Positions 9,658 to 19,088 of a stretch of 64,000 bases of DNA are shown here, piece after piece. A program made the position numbers and the translations under genes. The stretch's first letter is position 1. Every line of letters starts with the position of its first letter. The stretch spans positions 310,001-374,000 of the forward strand of contig NZ_OU907312.1 of NCBI RefSeq assembly GCF_918320885.1, written 5' to 3'. This stretch comes from an unidentified bacterial endosymbiont. GTDB taxonomy: Bacteria > Pseudomonadota > Gammaproteobacteria > Enterobacterales > G038960095. A model generated the notes under the pieces. The model saw only the letters and a list, made by a program, of their open reading frames with translations. It did not search any database and was not told the origin of the DNA.

Positions 9658-9953
9658 AAACATTACGCGATGTTATCGCAGCCTATCCGCCAGAAAGTCA
9701 GGCACGTATCAAAGCAATGGCTGATGAAATGGTTCTGGAAACGGGATTACATTTGATGCGGGAAGCATTACAGCTATCGCAAAAATCCCTGGCGGAATCG
9801 ATGGGTATCAGTCAGCCGGCCATCGCTCAGATTGAACAACGAGGCAATGACGTTAAGCTGGCAACGCTTAAGCGTTATATTGAGGCAATGGGCGGTAAGC
9901 TAAGTCTGACCGTCGAACTGCCCGAAGGGGGCGGACGGGTATTTCATATCTAA
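9654..9953 (+). CDS. HigA-like antitoxin with XRE helix-turn-helix
   Basis: 99 residues. The central part is a Cro/CI-type helix-turn-helix (about residues 38-75, with LSQKSLAESMGISQPAIAQI), followed by a short basic-to-acidic tail. It is expected to neutralise the toxin encoded just upstream and to repress the shared promoter. The 4-base overlap with the toxin gene couples their translation. The pair lies directly beside an IS copy, which inserted 81 bases downstream and leaves it intact. Confidence 0.85.
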   Translation: MKTLRDVIAAYPPESQARIKAMADEMVLETGLHLMREALQLSQKSLAESMGISQPAIAQIEQRGNDVKLATLKRYIEAMGGKLSLTVELPEGGGRVFHI

Positions 9954-10074
9954 GCACGCTTGTTCTCGGTGTTTATCAGATACCGTCTTGCTGATAATGC
10001 CAGTGCTATTTTTGTAGCAAAAGGTATACTCGATTGATCTTGCCACCTTTTTTTAGACACAGAGAAGAGAAACC

Positions 10075-10929
10075 TTAAGCGACCTGGGATAACCAATTTT
10101 TTTCAAAATTTACAGGAGACAGATAGCCTAGCGTTGAGTGCCGTCTCTGTCGGTTATAAAACACTTCTACGTATTCAAAAATGCTCAATTTGGCTTGTTC
10201 TCTGCTCTCAAAACGTTCAAAGTGGGTGTGCTCTGTTTTTAAGGTATGGAAAAAACTCTCTGCTACTGCATTGTCATAACAATTGCCCGTACTACTCATG
10301 CTAAGCGTTATCTGGTGATGCGCCGATACAGCCTTGAATCCTTTGCTGGTATACTGGCTGCCTCGGTCGGAGTGGTGGATGAGACCTGCAGCAGGCTTCC
10401 TCCGTGTTATTGCCTGGCGTAATGCTGCGGCTACTAACTCGGTGGTCATGTGAGCTTGCATATCCATCCCCACGATACTACGAGAGAACAGGTCCAGTAC
10501 GATAGCAACATACAACCATCCCTCTTGGGTCGGAATATAGGTAATATCTGCTGCCCAGTATTGATCAGGGCGAGTGGCTGTGAACTTCTGCTTGAGTAAA
10601 TTAGGCGCCACTGCGGCCTTTGGATCGACTATTGTGGTTACCTTAAATCGTTTTTTCATCTTAGCCGCAATATGGGCTGCTTTCATTAGCCGACAAACCC
10701 GTTTGCGTGAACAGCGCTCACCTCTAGCTCGTAACTCAGCATGGATACGTGGGCTACCGTAAATTTGGTTGCTTATGGTATAAACCTCTTTAATTTCAGA
10801 TATTAAACGCTCATCCTCACAATAGCGCTTGGATGGCTCAGCCTTGATAAACTGATAATAGCCACTGCGGGATACACCTAACACGTTGGACATCCTCTCT
10901 ACGCTGAATTCCCCAGCATGCTTTTGCAT
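10075..10929 (-). CDS. IS3-family transposase OrfB (copy 1)
   Basis: 284 residues. Contains an HTH_21-type start, then the rve integrase core with the DDE residues in AADITYI, HHSDRGSQYTS and NAVAESFFHTLKTE. The frame is open upstream of the ATG as far as the slippery A7 run, so the active enzyme is probably the OrfAB fusion. Confidence 0.95.
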   Translation of the reverse strand: MQKHAGEFSVERMSNVLGVSRSGYYQFIKAEPSKRYCEDERLISEIKEVYTISNQIYGSPRIHAELRARGERCSRKRVCRLMKAAHIAAKMKKRFKVTTIVDPKAAVAPNLLKQKFTATRPDQYWAADITYIPTQEGWLYVAIVLDLFSRSIVGMDMQAHMTTELVAAALRQAITRRKPAAGLIHHSDRGSQYTSKGFKAVSAHHQITLSMSSTGNCYDNAVAESFFHTLKTEHTHFERFESREQAKLSIFEYVEVFYNRQRRHSTLGYLSPVNFEKNWLSQVA

Positions 10930-10940
10930 AAACTGGTATT

Positions 10941-11240
10941 TTACTTGCGGGCCACTGAGAAGATGCCCAAGGCTTTTTTTAGGATATCCCTCTCTTCGCG
11001 TGCTATCGCCAATTCTTTCCGCAATTGACTGAGCTCAGCATCAGACGCTTTCAGGTATCCTTTGCCCGGGAAAGCCTCTGCACCATCCTTGTTATGCTGA
11101 TGGACCCACCCTGCCAATGTACTCTTGGGAACTCCCAATTCCTCGCTCAATTGACAGAGCGTTTTACCAGTGCTGTGATACAGCTTTACCGCATTCAGCT
11201 TGAATTCCTTATCATAGCTCCTTGATTCCCCTTGATTCAT
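10941..11240 (-). CDS. IS3-family OrfA (copy 1)
   Basis: 99 residues with an N-terminal helix-turn-helix ([15 protein letters not shown]) that binds the IS ends, and a C-terminal leucine-zipper-like helix ([24 protein letters not shown]). The A7G slippery run lies in the last 15 codons. An 8-base gap with good AGGTGAAG precedes the ATG. Confidence 0.95.
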   Translation of the reverse strand: MNQGESRSYDKEFKLNAVKLYHSTGKTLCQLSEELGVPKSTLAGWVHQHNKDGAEAFPGKGYLKASDAELSQLRKELAIAREERDILKKALGIFSVARK

Positions 11241-11346
11241 AACTTCACCTCAAAAAGTAACAAAAAATTATACGCTTTGTTCCTCTTCGTTGTGTCCGTT
11301 AAAGGGTAGCAAGATCACGATTTCGGCACGCCAAACGCGGACGGCG

Positions 11347-12297
11347 TTACGCCACCTGCGATCCTACGGTAAACCAATGGCGATGGGCATTGAACAGGTC
11401 GTGTGCTGATATCGGTCGCTTGCCAGCCAATTGGAGCCGCTGTAGCAGTAAACTTCCCTCGGCAGTGGCCACCTGAATACCTCGTGGATCAACCGCTATA
11501 ATCGTTTTAGGTGCCGCCACAACGCGGTGCGAGAGTGCTTCGGCTTGCCATACGGTAATACGCTGTCCAGCGACTTCACAGTAAGCGAGCGGCCAGGGAT
11601 TGAAGGCTCGTACCGCACGGGCTAGCGCTACAGCGGGGCGGTGCCAATCCAAGGCTCCCTCCTGTTTACTGATCTTCTCCGCATAGGTGATCCCAGCCTG
11701 CTCCTGCGGTTGTGCTACCACTTGGCCCTGAGCCAGCAACGGTAAGAGCTCTACCAGCGCGGAGGCGCCCAAGGTCGCTAACTGTTGTAGTAGGGAGGCA
11801 CTCGTCGTTTGCGCCGTGATGGGGCAGCTGATCTGCTGGAGGATGGGCCCGCTATCTAAACCCGCCTCCATCTGCATGAGGGTGATCCCCGAACAAACAT
11901 CACCCGCCAAGATCGCCCGTTGGATGGGCGCAGCGCCACGCCAGCGGGGCAGCAACGAGGCGTGCACATTAATACACCCCAAACGTGGCAGGGTTAGTAT
12001 AGCCGAGGGTAGAATCAAGCCATAAGCGACGACGACCATCAGATCGGCTTGAAGCGTGGCCAGTTGTTGCTGTAGTGTGGCCGATCGTAGGGTGGGGGGT
12101 TGCCTCAGCGGTAGGCCATACTGAAGTGCTAATTGCTTGACTGGACTGGCGCTTAGCTGTTTTCCGCGACCGGAGGCTCGATCGGGTTGTGTTAATACGC
12201 CTACCAGCTGATGTCCAGCGGTGCACAGTGCTGCCAGGTGCTGTGCTGCAAACTCAGGCGTTCCAGCAAAAATAATGCGTAATGATGAGGCGCTCAT
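11347..12297 (-). CDS. fmt: Methionyl-tRNA formyltransferase
   Basis: Formylates initiator Met-tRNA using 10-formyl-tetrahydrofolate. Catalytic residues of the formyltransferase fold are in place (Asn110, His112, Asp148), with the signature SLLPRWRGAAPIQ at 114-126 and the C-terminal OB-like domain. The start is taken at the ATG at 12297 (316 residues; E. coli 315) rather than the GTG one codon upstream, because AGGAG lies 5 bases before it. It overlaps the def stop by one base (TGATG), so both are co-translated. In E. coli rsmB follows; here an IS copy ends 29 bases beyond the stop codon. Confidence 0.96.
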   Translation of the reverse strand: MSASSLRIIFAGTPEFAAQHLAALCTAGHQLVGVLTQPDRASGRGKQLSASPVKQLALQYGLPLRQPPTLRSATLQQQLATLQADLMVVVAYGLILPSAILTLPRLGCINVHASLLPRWRGAAPIQRAILAGDVCSGITLMQMEAGLDSGPILQQISCPITAQTTSASLLQQLATLGASALVELLPLLAQGQVVAQPQEQAGITYAEKISKQEGALDWHRPAVALARAVRAFNPWPLAYCEVAGQRITVWQAEALSHRVVAAPKTIIAVDPRGIQVATAEGSLLLQRLQLAGKRPISAHDLFNAHRHWFTVGSQVA

Positions 12298-12821
12298 CAC
12301 CGCTCCTGGGTGACTAGTGCGGCCTGCTGTTTGGCCATTTTTGTGAACCGCTGGTGTAAGCGTTGGCGCTTCAGCGAAGAGAGATAGTCGATAAACAACG
12401 TGCCATTCAAATGATCGATCTCATGCTGCAAGCAGATAGCCAATAAACCTTCTGCTTGCAATTCAAAAGGGCACCCCTGCGCATTGAATGCACGCACGGT
12501 GATCTGTGAAGCACGGGGCACTAGCGCCCGAACATCGGGAACGGAGAGACAGCCTTCACGGATGCTGGTGCTTCCCGATTGCGTGATGAGGCGCGGATTA
12601 ATAAAGACTTGCGGTTGCTCCTGCGAGTCACTCAGATCGATGACCACGATCTGCTGGTGAAGATTAACCTGGGTGGCGGCCAGACCAATCCCTGACTCCG
12701 CATACATCGTATCCAACAGATCCTGTACAATGGTCCGCGTCGCGTGGTTGATCTCAGCAACAGCTGCTGCTTTGATCCGTAGGCGCTTATCAGGAAACCG
12801 TAGTAGGGGTAAAACTGCCAT
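12297..12821 (-). CDS. def: Peptide deformylase
   Basis: Metal-dependent enzyme that removes the N-formyl group from new proteins, partner of Fmt in the same operon. All three motifs are present: GIGLAATQV (44-52), EGCLSVP (89-95, with metal ligand Cys91) and QHEIDHLNG (132-140, ligands His133 and His137, catalytic Glu134). Length is 174 against 169 in E. coli. It is divergent from dprA with a 147-bp AT-rich gap that should hold both promoters. Confidence 0.96.
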   Translation of the reverse strand: MAVLPLLRFPDKRLRIKAAAVAEINHATRTIVQDLLDTMYAESGIGLAATQVNLHQQIVVIDLSDSQEQPQVFINPRLITQSGSTSIREGCLSVPDVRALVPRASQITVRAFNAQGCPFELQAEGLLAICLQHEIDHLNGTLFIDYLSSLKRQRLHQRFTKMAKQQAALVTQER

Positions 12822-12968
12822 AGAACTCTCTTGGGTTTATATCAAAAAATTCATTGAGAATCAGAATAGGGAGAATAGTTCTCATTTTATAGATTTTCCA
12901 ATTTTTTAGATACTCTGATCCGTGTAGAGTGTCCGCTGACGGCTTCAGAATGATGAGGTTAAAATAGC

Positions 12969-14102
12969 GTGGAGGGTGATGAATTTTGGTTGCGCTTAGC
13001 CTTAATCCCTGGCTTAGGCGCTGCAAAACTCCGAGCAGTGGTGGGCCGTTTAGGCCCTTTCCAAGGTGCTGAGGTTGCACAGCTCCACGCCGTGGGGTTA
13101 TCCAGAGAGCAATGCCAAGCTTTCTTGAACCCTAACCGCCAGCGGTTAACCGAAGCAGAGCGCTGGCTAGCCGCTCCACAGCACCGGCTGTTAACGTGCC
13201 ATCACCCGGAGTATCCTGAAGCGCTTCGCAGCTTACAGGACGCGCCGCCGCTGCTGTTTATCGCTGGCGACGTTGCGCTGCTCAATGCGCCACAATGTGC
13301 CCTGGTAGGCAGCCGCCAGGCGACCACTTATGGGATCCACTGGGGGGATTATTTTGCCCACCAACTAGCGGCTAGTGGTCTGGTCATCACCAGTGGCTTA
13401 GCCGTCGGCATCGATGGCATTGGTCATCGCGCGGTGCTGGCGGAGGGCGGCAAAACAGTGGCGGTATTGGGTAATGGACTGCAAACGCCTTATCCCCGTT
13501 GTCATCAGGGTTTAGCAGAACGTATAATAGCCTCTGGTGGCCTATTGGTTTCTGAGTATTTACCAGACACCCCCCCTCTCCCCGGACATTTTCCGCAGCG
13601 GAATCGGCTGATTAGCGGGTTAAGTCTTGGGGTTTTGGTCGTTGAAGCATCACTGCGGAGTGGTTCACTGATTACAGCCCGTCATGCGTTAGAACAAGGA
13701 CGTGAGGTTTTTGCCCTACCGGGACACTTAGACAGTGAAAATAGTCAAGGGTGTCACCAATTAATTCGGCAAGGTGCTTGGTTGGTATCACAGCCCTCCG
13801 AACTGTTAGAAGTGCTCAATAGCTCCTTACACTGGTTACCGTTAACGGTTCCAGAGCCACCTTTAGCACCACCCATGGCTGTAGCGAGCAGTGCAGCACC
13901 ACCCTGTTTGGATCTCTTAGATAAGGTGGATAATAAAACAACCCCGATTGACGTCGTCGCCGAGCGGGCTGGTCAACCACTCCCAGAGGTCGTCAAACAA
14001 TTGATTGAGCTGGAGTTAGCAGGATGGATCACCGCTGTCCCCGGCGGCTATGTCCAGCGTAAGAGGACAAGCCATGTTCGACGTCTTGATGTACCTATTT
14101 GA
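12969..14102 (+). CDS. dprA: DNA processing protein DprA (Smf)
   Basis: Loads RecA on single-stranded DNA during natural transformation; its role in enterobacteria is unclear. 377 residues (E. coli 374). The Rossmann-like core carries GSRQATTYG (114-122), SGLAVGID (142-149), GNG (168-170), RNRLISGLS (211-219) and [22 protein letters not shown]-type segments, followed by a C-terminal winged-helix region. The start is a GTG at 12969; the ATG slightly downstream is out of frame. It overlaps smg by 29 bases. Confidence 0.93.
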   Translation: MEGDEFWLRLALIPGLGAAKLRAVVGRLGPFQGAEVAQLHAVGLSREQCQAFLNPNRQRLTEAERWLAAPQHRLLTCHHPEYPEALRSLQDAPPLLFIAGDVALLNAPQCALVGSRQATTYGIHWGDYFAHQLAASGLVITSGLAVGIDGIGHRAVLAEGGKTVAVLGNGLQTPYPRCHQGLAERIIASGGLLVSEYLPDTPPLPGHFPQRNRLISGLSLGVLVVEASLRSGSLITARHALEQGREVFALPGHLDSENSQGCHQLIRQGAWLVSQPSELLEVLNSSLHWLPLTVPEPPLAPPMAVASSAAPPCLDLLDKVDNKTTPIDVVAERAGQPLPEVVKQLIELELAGWITAVPGGYVQRKRTSHVRRLDVPI

Positions 14103-14547
14103 AACCTATATTCATAGCGAAATAGAGGTGGCTATCGATCAAGATAAACTCACTGAGGAGCTGGCTTACGCTGGTTTTCAGCGAGAAGATATTGATAAAG
14201 CGCTGCAGTGGATGGAGCGACTGGCGACGTTACAAAATAGTGATACCGTGCCCTATTTATTCGCCGCGGCCCCGCAAACCATGCGACTGTATAATCAGGA
14301 AGAGTTGCGGAAGCTCACAGCGGACTGTCGCGGGTTTCTGCTATTTTTAGAACAGATGCATATTTTAAATTCACAAACACGCGAAATGGTCATCGATCGG
14401 GTGATGGCGCTGGAAGATTCGATGCTCTCACTAGAAGATTTAAAGTGGGTCGTTCTCATGGTCCTCCTCAATGTTCCGGGAAACCAATCGGCCTATCAGC
14501 AGCTGGAAACCCTGCTGTTTGAGACTCAGGACCGTCAAGTGCACTGA
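14074..14547 (+). CDS. smg: Smg family protein (DUF494)
   Basis: 157 residues, exactly the E. coli length, beginning [16 protein letters not shown] as in that family. The ATG at 14074 is preceded by AAGAGGAC; frames starting upstream at 14050 add residues without homology. Function is not established in the family. It sits between dprA and tsaC as in E. coli, although yrdD, which lies there in E. coli, is missing. Confidence 0.94.
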   Translation: MFDVLMYLFETYIHSEIEVAIDQDKLTEELAYAGFQREDIDKALQWMERLATLQNSDTVPYLFAAAPQTMRLYNQEELRKLTADCRGFLLFLEQMHILNSQTREMVIDRVMALEDSMLSLEDLKWVVLMVLLNVPGNQSAYQQLETLLFETQDRQVH

Positions 14548-14569
14548 AGAGGGACCATGGAATACTGTG

Positions 14570-15160
14570 ATGATCGCTAGGGAGATCCCAGCACTAGCGC
14601 CGCAATCCCAGCTAACCATTATCGTAGCAGCGCTGCGGGCAGCACAAGTCGTTGCCTATCCGACTGAGGCGGTGTTTGGTTTAGGGTGTGATCCAGATAG
14701 TCAACTGGCGGTCGCTAAACTCATGGCTTTAAAACAGCGTTCCCAGACGCAGGGGTTGATACTGGTGGCCGCTGACTATCAGCAACTCAGATCCTATGTG
14801 GATGATAGCCGATTGTCGGATGAGGTAAAACAGCGCCTATGGGCGAGTTGGCCAGGCCCGATCAACTGGGTATTGCCGGTCTCGGCAACCACCCCTGCCT
14901 GGCTGACTGGGTCTTTTAATACCCTAGCGGTACGGGTATCAGCCCATCCCATTGTGCGCCAGTTGTGCCAAGCGTTTGGTAAACCGATCACCTCGACCAG
15001 TGCTAACCGCAGTGGTTTACCGCCTTGCCGCTCTCTTGAAGCCCTCCAGGCACAATTAGGTCATCAGCTGCCCGTGCTGCCTGGAGCCGTCGGGCCGCAA
15101 GTCGCCCCCTGTGAAATCCGGGACGCCTTAACCAATCGCTGTCTACGCCCTGGGGGATAG
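14570..15160 (+). CDS. tsaC: Threonylcarbamoyl-AMP synthase TsaC
   Basis: Makes threonylcarbamoyl-AMP from threonine, bicarbonate and ATP for the t6A37 modification of tRNAs reading ANN codons. 196 residues (E. coli 190). The YrdC-fold signatures are clear: AYPTEAVFGLGCDP near the N-terminus, LKQRSQTQGLIL with the conserved Lys/Arg, WPGPINWVLP, LAVRVSAHP and ITSTSANRSGLPP. The start is ambiguous between GTG 14567 and ATG 14570. It lies 9 bases before aroE. Confidence 0.94.
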   Translation: MIAREIPALAPQSQLTIIVAALRAAQVVAYPTEAVFGLGCDPDSQLAVAKLMALKQRSQTQGLILVAADYQQLRSYVDDSRLSDEVKQRLWASWPGPINWVLPVSATTPAWLTGSFNTLAVRVSAHPIVRQLCQAFGKPITSTSANRSGLPPCRSLEALQAQLGHQLPVLPGAVGPQVAPCEIRDALTNRCLRPGG

Positions 15161-15169
15161 TCATCACGG

Positions 15170-15985
15170 ATGGATCGTTACGCGCTATTTGGCCAGGCGG
15201 TGAGCCAGTCACTGTCGCCGAGAATTCATCAACGCTTTGCTGAGCAGACACAGCAGTCATTAACCTATACAGCACAGTCGGTGGCGCCTGAACTCTTTCC
15301 ACAGGTGCTAGAGTCCTTTTTTGCCACAGGGGGTCAAGGGGCTAACATTACAGCCCCCTTTAAAACGGTCGCAGCGCGCTATGTGGATCAATTAACCCCC
15401 GCCGCACAACTGGGCGCGGTGAACACCGTGCTACCGCTTGGTGATGGCCGTTTATTAGGGGATAATGGCGATGGCATTGGCCTGGTTAAAGATCTGCAAC
15501 GCCAGCAGCTACTGCTGCCTGGGGCCCGTATTTTATTGATTGGTGCTGGCGGTGCGGCCCGGGGTATCTTGTTACCGCTATTAGCGACCCAACCGGCTGA
15601 AGTCGTGCTGCTCAATCGCACGCTGGCGACAGCGGCGCAGTTAGCTGCAGAGTGTACCAAGCTTGGCCCTGTAAAGATCGCACAACCACAACGCCTGCAC
15701 CACGGTGTCTTTGATCTGGTGATTCAGGCAACCAGTGCCCGTAGCCTCGACGCCTTGCACCCTTGGTTAGCCTCACTACGCTGGGAGGCAGCCGCTTGTT
15801 ATGATCTCAATTATCAGCCCAACACAACCCCTTTTTTACAGTGGGCTCGTCAGCAGGGCGCTAGCCGCCTTTCGGATGGTCTGGGCATGTTAGTGGAGCA
15901 GGCGGCCTATGCCTTTCAGTGTTGGCGGCAGGTGCTCCCCTCGGTTGAGGCGCTGCTGCACACCCTGCGGCGTGAGCTGGCATGA
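15170..15985 (+). CDS. aroE: Shikimate dehydrogenase (NADP+)
   Basis: Reduces 3-dehydroshikimate to shikimate in the chorismate pathway. 271 residues (E. coli 272). The substrate site has the SQSLSP motif (12-17), catalytic Lys65 in NITAPFK and Asp101 in GDNGDG; the NADP-binding loop GAGGAARG is at 125-132. The stop overlaps the murB start as ATGA. Retention of aroE suggests that aromatic amino acid or chorismate synthesis is still at least partly kept. Confidence 0.95.
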   Translation: MDRYALFGQAVSQSLSPRIHQRFAEQTQQSLTYTAQSVAPELFPQVLESFFATGGQGANITAPFKTVAARYVDQLTPAAQLGAVNTVLPLGDGRLLGDNGDGIGLVKDLQRQQLLLPGARILLIGAGGAARGILLPLLATQPAEVVLLNRTLATAAQLAAECTKLGPVKIAQPQRLHHGVFDLVIQATSARSLDALHPWLASLRWEAAACYDLNYQPNTTPFLQWARQQGASRLSDGLGMLVEQAAYAFQCWRQVLPSVEALLHTLRRELA

Positions 15986-17016
15986 GTGTGATCAACCACT
16001 GTTTGCGGCGCTATCATACCTTTGCTCTACCGGTTCGGGCACGGCAGGTGATCACCGTGGAGAGTCTGGAGGATTTAAGTCGTGCGTATCAGCAAGTTCA
16101 AAGAGCCAAACAGCCGCTGCTGCTATTAGGCGAGGGCAGCAATACCCTATTTTGTGAAGATTTTCAGGGCACCATCCTGTTGATCCGTCTCAAAGGCCTC
16201 CAGGTGGAAGAGCGGGCAGAGGCCTGGCATCTGCGGGTGGCGGCTGGTGAAAATTGGCATCAACTGGTCGATTATACGATACAACAGGGGATGGCCGGCT
16301 TAGAAAATCTGGCCCTGATCCCTGGTTCAGTGGGGGCGGCAGCGCTGCAAAATATCGGGGCTTACGGTGTCGAATTTAAACAGTTTTGCCGCTATGTTGA
16401 TCTAATAGATTTACAGCAGGGCCAGCCCGTGCGACTGCCAGCGAGCGCTTGCCAGTTCGCTTATCGAGATAGTCTTTTTAAACACCTGGAACATCAACGG
16501 TGGGTGATTGTAGGGGTGGGCTTGAACATCCCCAAGGCGTGGCATCCGTGCTTAACCTATGGTGAGCTGACACCACTCAGCACCCCTGTGGTCCCACAAG
16601 CGCTCTTTAACACCATTTGTGCCATTCGCCGGGCTAAGCTGCCCGATCCGCTGCTTCTCGGCAATGCCGGCAGTTTTTTTAAAAATCCGCTGATCACCAA
16701 GCATCAGTTACAAGATCTACTCTCCCGTTACCCGGATCTCCCCTATTACCCACACTCCCAGCGACAGGTTAAAGTGGCTGCCGGCTGGTTAATTGAGCAG
16801 AGTGGTCTCAAAGGCTGCCGTATCGGTGACGCGGCCGTCCATCAACAGCAGGCGCTGGTCCTGGTGAACCTCGGTCACGCCACGCCGCAACAGGTATTAG
16901 CACTGGCCAAGCACATTCATCAACAGATCAAACAGCAGTTTGCCATCAGCTTAGAGCCAGAGATCTGTTTGATGGGCGCCACTGGCCCCTTAAACCCCGC
17001 CGAGGTGCTGGCTTGA
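15982..17016 (+). CDS. murB: UDP-N-acetylenolpyruvoylglucosamine reductase
   Basis: FAD enzyme that makes UDP-MurNAc, the second step of peptidoglycan synthesis. 344 residues (E. coli 342). FAD-binding GEGSNTLF is at 50-57 and IPGSVGAAALQNIGAYG at 113-129. Catalytic residues are present: Tyr161/Arg162, Ser231 in GNAGSFFKNP and Glu325 in SLEPE. It overlaps aroE and birA by 4 bases each, so the three are translated as one unit. Confidence 0.96.
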   Translation: MSVINHCLRRYHTFALPVRARQVITVESLEDLSRAYQQVQRAKQPLLLLGEGSNTLFCEDFQGTILLIRLKGLQVEERAEAWHLRVAAGENWHQLVDYTIQQGMAGLENLALIPGSVGAAALQNIGAYGVEFKQFCRYVDLIDLQQGQPVRLPASACQFAYRDSLFKHLEHQRWVIVGVGLNIPKAWHPCLTYGELTPLSTPVVPQALFNTICAIRRAKLPDPLLLGNAGSFFKNPLITKHQLQDLLSRYPDLPYYPHSQRQVKVAAGWLIEQSGLKGCRIGDAAVHQQQALVLVNLGHATPQQVLALAKHIHQQIKQQFAISLEPEICLMGATGPLNPAEVLA

Positions 17017-17990
17017 TAACCTATGATCACCCCTTACAACTGCTGCAACAGTTATCGTCGGGAACACCACAGGCAGAAGCGCACCTGCTAGAGCGACTCA
17101 AGACAACTCCAGTAGGGCTGCAACAGGCGCTCCTGACTTTAAAAGCGTGGGGGATCAGGGGGGTGACTCATGCCGATCATCACTACCAATTGACGACACC
17201 GCCTCCTCGTTTAAGTCACGCAGCCTTGTGTCACCAGAGTCACTCTGAGGACATTAGGCTGATCCCAGTGCTCAGCTCAACCAACCAAGCGCTATTAGAG
17301 CAGCAGCAGGCGTTACAGAGTGGTGCTGCTTGCGTGGCGGAGTACCAAACCGCCGGCCGTGGCTGTCGTGGGCGTTCGTGGCTCACCACCTTTGGCAGCT
17401 GTGCTCTGTTCTCGATGCTCTGGCACTGGCCACGGCAGCCTCACACCCTGGTGGGCTTAAGTGTCGCCCTCAGCTTAGTCACTGCGGAAACCTTACAGCG
17501 GCTAGGAGCACAACAGGTTACAGTCAAATGGCCGAATGATCTCTATATTGAGGGGCGTAAACTGGGTGGCCTGCTGATTGAAACAGCCGGCGCGGCCGCG
17601 GGCAGGGCGGGGGTGGCATTAGTCATTGGCTGTGGGATTAACCTCATCACTCCGGTCTCCCAACAGCACGCTATCCATCAACCAGTGATGAGTTTACAAG
17701 CCGCTGGGATCGTGATAGCGGCGGAGCAGCTGATTGGTCAGGTTCTCAATGCCTGGCGAGTCGCCTTACCCCAGTTTGTTGAACAGGGATTGGCTGCCTG
17801 CTTAGCCCGCTGGCCACAACTGGACGCTTTTATAGGGCAGCCTGTTCACCTGCAGCCTCCTCAGGGAGCCGCTATTGTCGGAATAGCGCGGGGGATCGAT
17901 CATCAAGGGGCTCTGTTGGTAGAGCACCAGGGGACTCTCCAGCGCTTTATCCAGGGAAAACTCTCTTTATCCGCCGAACCACTCGGTTGA
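17013..17990 (+). CDS. birA: Biotin-protein ligase / biotin repressor BirA
   Basis: Activates biotin as biotinyl-AMP and attaches it to the biotin carboxyl carrier protein; in E. coli it also represses the bio operon. 325 residues (E. coli 321). An N-terminal winged-helix domain is recognisable but diverged (residues 1-65). The catalytic loop reads GRGCRGR where E. coli has GRGRRGR, so the position equivalent to Arg118 is Cys. KWPNDLYI and the C-terminal SH3-like part are normal. The start is a TTG overlapping the murB stop (TTGA); no in-frame ATG lies nearby. BioY (39508-40041) supplies biotin. Confidence 0.93.
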   Translation: MITYDHPLQLLQQLSSGTPQAEAHLLERLKTTPVGLQQALLTLKAWGIRGVTHADHHYQLTTPPPRLSHAALCHQSHSEDIRLIPVLSSTNQALLEQQQALQSGAACVAEYQTAGRGCRGRSWLTTFGSCALFSMLWHWPRQPHTLVGLSVALSLVTAETLQRLGAQQVTVKWPNDLYIEGRKLGGLLIETAGAAAGRAGVALVIGCGINLITPVSQQHAIHQPVMSLQAAGIVIAAEQLIGQVLNAWRVALPQFVEQGLAACLARWPQLDAFIGQPVHLQPPQGAAIVGIARGIDHQGALLVEHQGTLQRFIQGKLSLSAEPLG

Positions 17991-18023
17991 TCACGGTGTG
18001 TAGCCCCCCAACAGCCTGAATTT

Positions 18024-19055
18024 TCAGGAGCCATCAACCAGGGCTACCGGCAGCGGTGTTTTGCTCAAAGCACCACTCACCTCTCGTACTAAGCGTGGCA
18101 CCAGATACCCGGAGGTTTGTTGGAGCACTCCCTGCCATAAGTTTTGTGCGGTGTCGTCCGACACCAGAAAGTGCGCCGCCCCCTGAACTTTATCTAACTG
18201 ATGCAAGTAGTAAGGTAAAACGCCGGCTTTAAACAGCGCCAGGCTTAAAGCCAGCAGGGCGGCCACGCTATCATTGACGCCGCGCAAGAGCACCGCTTGA
18301 TTGAGGAGGGTTACGCCGGCTAACCGCAGTTTCTCTAAGTGCGCGCTCACCGTAGCATCGATTTCATTGGCATGGTTGACATGGGTCACCAGCAGAATTT
18401 GAAAACGTGAGGTGGCCAAACGACGACAGAGTGCCTCGGTGATCCGTGCCGGGATCACAATGGGTAACCGCGTATGAATGCGCAGACGCTGCAGCTGGGG
18501 AATCGCCTCCAACTGGGTGAGTAGCCAGTCCAATTCCTGATCTTGGGCCATCAGGGGATCGCCGCCTGACCAGATGACCTCATCCACGGCGGGCTGTTCA
18601 GCAATATAGGCTAACGCCCGCTGCCAAGGCTGCTTGCCACTAGGATGATCTTGATAGGGGAAATGGCGGCGAAAACAGTAGCGACAGTGGACAGCACAGC
18701 CCCCTTTCACCACCATCAACACTCGGTTAGGGTATTTGTGGAGGAGTCCCGGCACCCCCACCGCTTGCTGTTCATGCAACGGATCGGGACTAAACTCTGG
18801 GGAAGAGAGCAGCTCCTGAGGGGAGATCAACACCTGCCGCAGCAGTGGATCATCGGGATCGCCGACGCGCATCCGCGCAATAAAAGCGCGCGGCACCCGC
18901 AGGGGAAAGGCGTTCCGCCCTGCCATAGCGGGCTGGAGCAGCCGATCTTCGAGCTGCAGTAGTCTGAGCAGCTCCTGTGGACGGGTGACGACATCGGCCA
19001 GCTGTTGTAACCAGGCTTCTCCCAATGGTCTACTCTGGGTTATCATATTCACCAT
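18024..19055 (-). CDS. epmB: EF-P-(R)-beta-lysylation protein EpmB
   Basis: Radical-SAM lysine 2,3-aminomutase that makes (R)-beta-lysine, which EpmA attaches to EF-P. 343 residues (E. coli 342). The iron-sulfur motif CxxxCxxC is Cys120, Cys124, Cys127 within [17 protein letters not shown], and the SAM-related SGGDPLM and the PLP lysine segment DKVQGAAHF are present. It is divergent from its target gene efp, with 33 bases between the starts. EpmA is not in the window. Confidence 0.95.
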   Translation of the reverse strand: MVNMITQSRPLGEAWLQQLADVVTRPQELLRLLQLEDRLLQPAMAGRNAFPLRVPRAFIARMRVGDPDDPLLRQVLISPQELLSSPEFSPDPLHEQQAVGVPGLLHKYPNRVLMVVKGGCAVHCRYCFRRHFPYQDHPSGKQPWQRALAYIAEQPAVDEVIWSGGDPLMAQDQELDWLLTQLEAIPQLQRLRIHTRLPIVIPARITEALCRRLATSRFQILLVTHVNHANEIDATVSAHLEKLRLAGVTLLNQAVLLRGVNDSVAALLALSLALFKAGVLPYYLHQLDKVQGAAHFLVSDDTAQNLWQGVLQQTSGYLVPRLVREVSGALSKTPLPVALVDGS

Positions 19056-19088
19056 GCTGATTTAACTGTAATGACTCGAAGAGATCCT

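Larger units (their letters stand above)
10035..11317 (-). mobile_element. Complete IS3-family element, copy 1 (1283 bp)
   Basis: Bounded by imperfect terminal inverted repeats: TGATCTTGCCACC at 10035 and, on the other strand, TGATCTTGCTACC ending at 11317. Flanking CGAT at 10031-10034 and 11318-11321 is a 4-bp target-site duplication, so this copy arrived by simple transposition. It carries orfA and orfB in -1 relative frames with an A7G slippery run (10974-10980), the usual IS3-family programmed frameshift for OrfAB. The same 1283-bp element occurs intact three more times in the window. Confidence 0.95.

Noticed and set aside
10574-11225. 62- and 66-codon frames antisense to the IS genes, repeated in every copy
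   Set aside because: Repeated only because the IS is repeated; they overlap orfA and orfB and have no homology.
17995-18015. CCTGAA-TT-TTCAGG hairpin between birA and epmB as terminator
   Set aside because: Stem of only six base pairs, two-base loop and no T-run.
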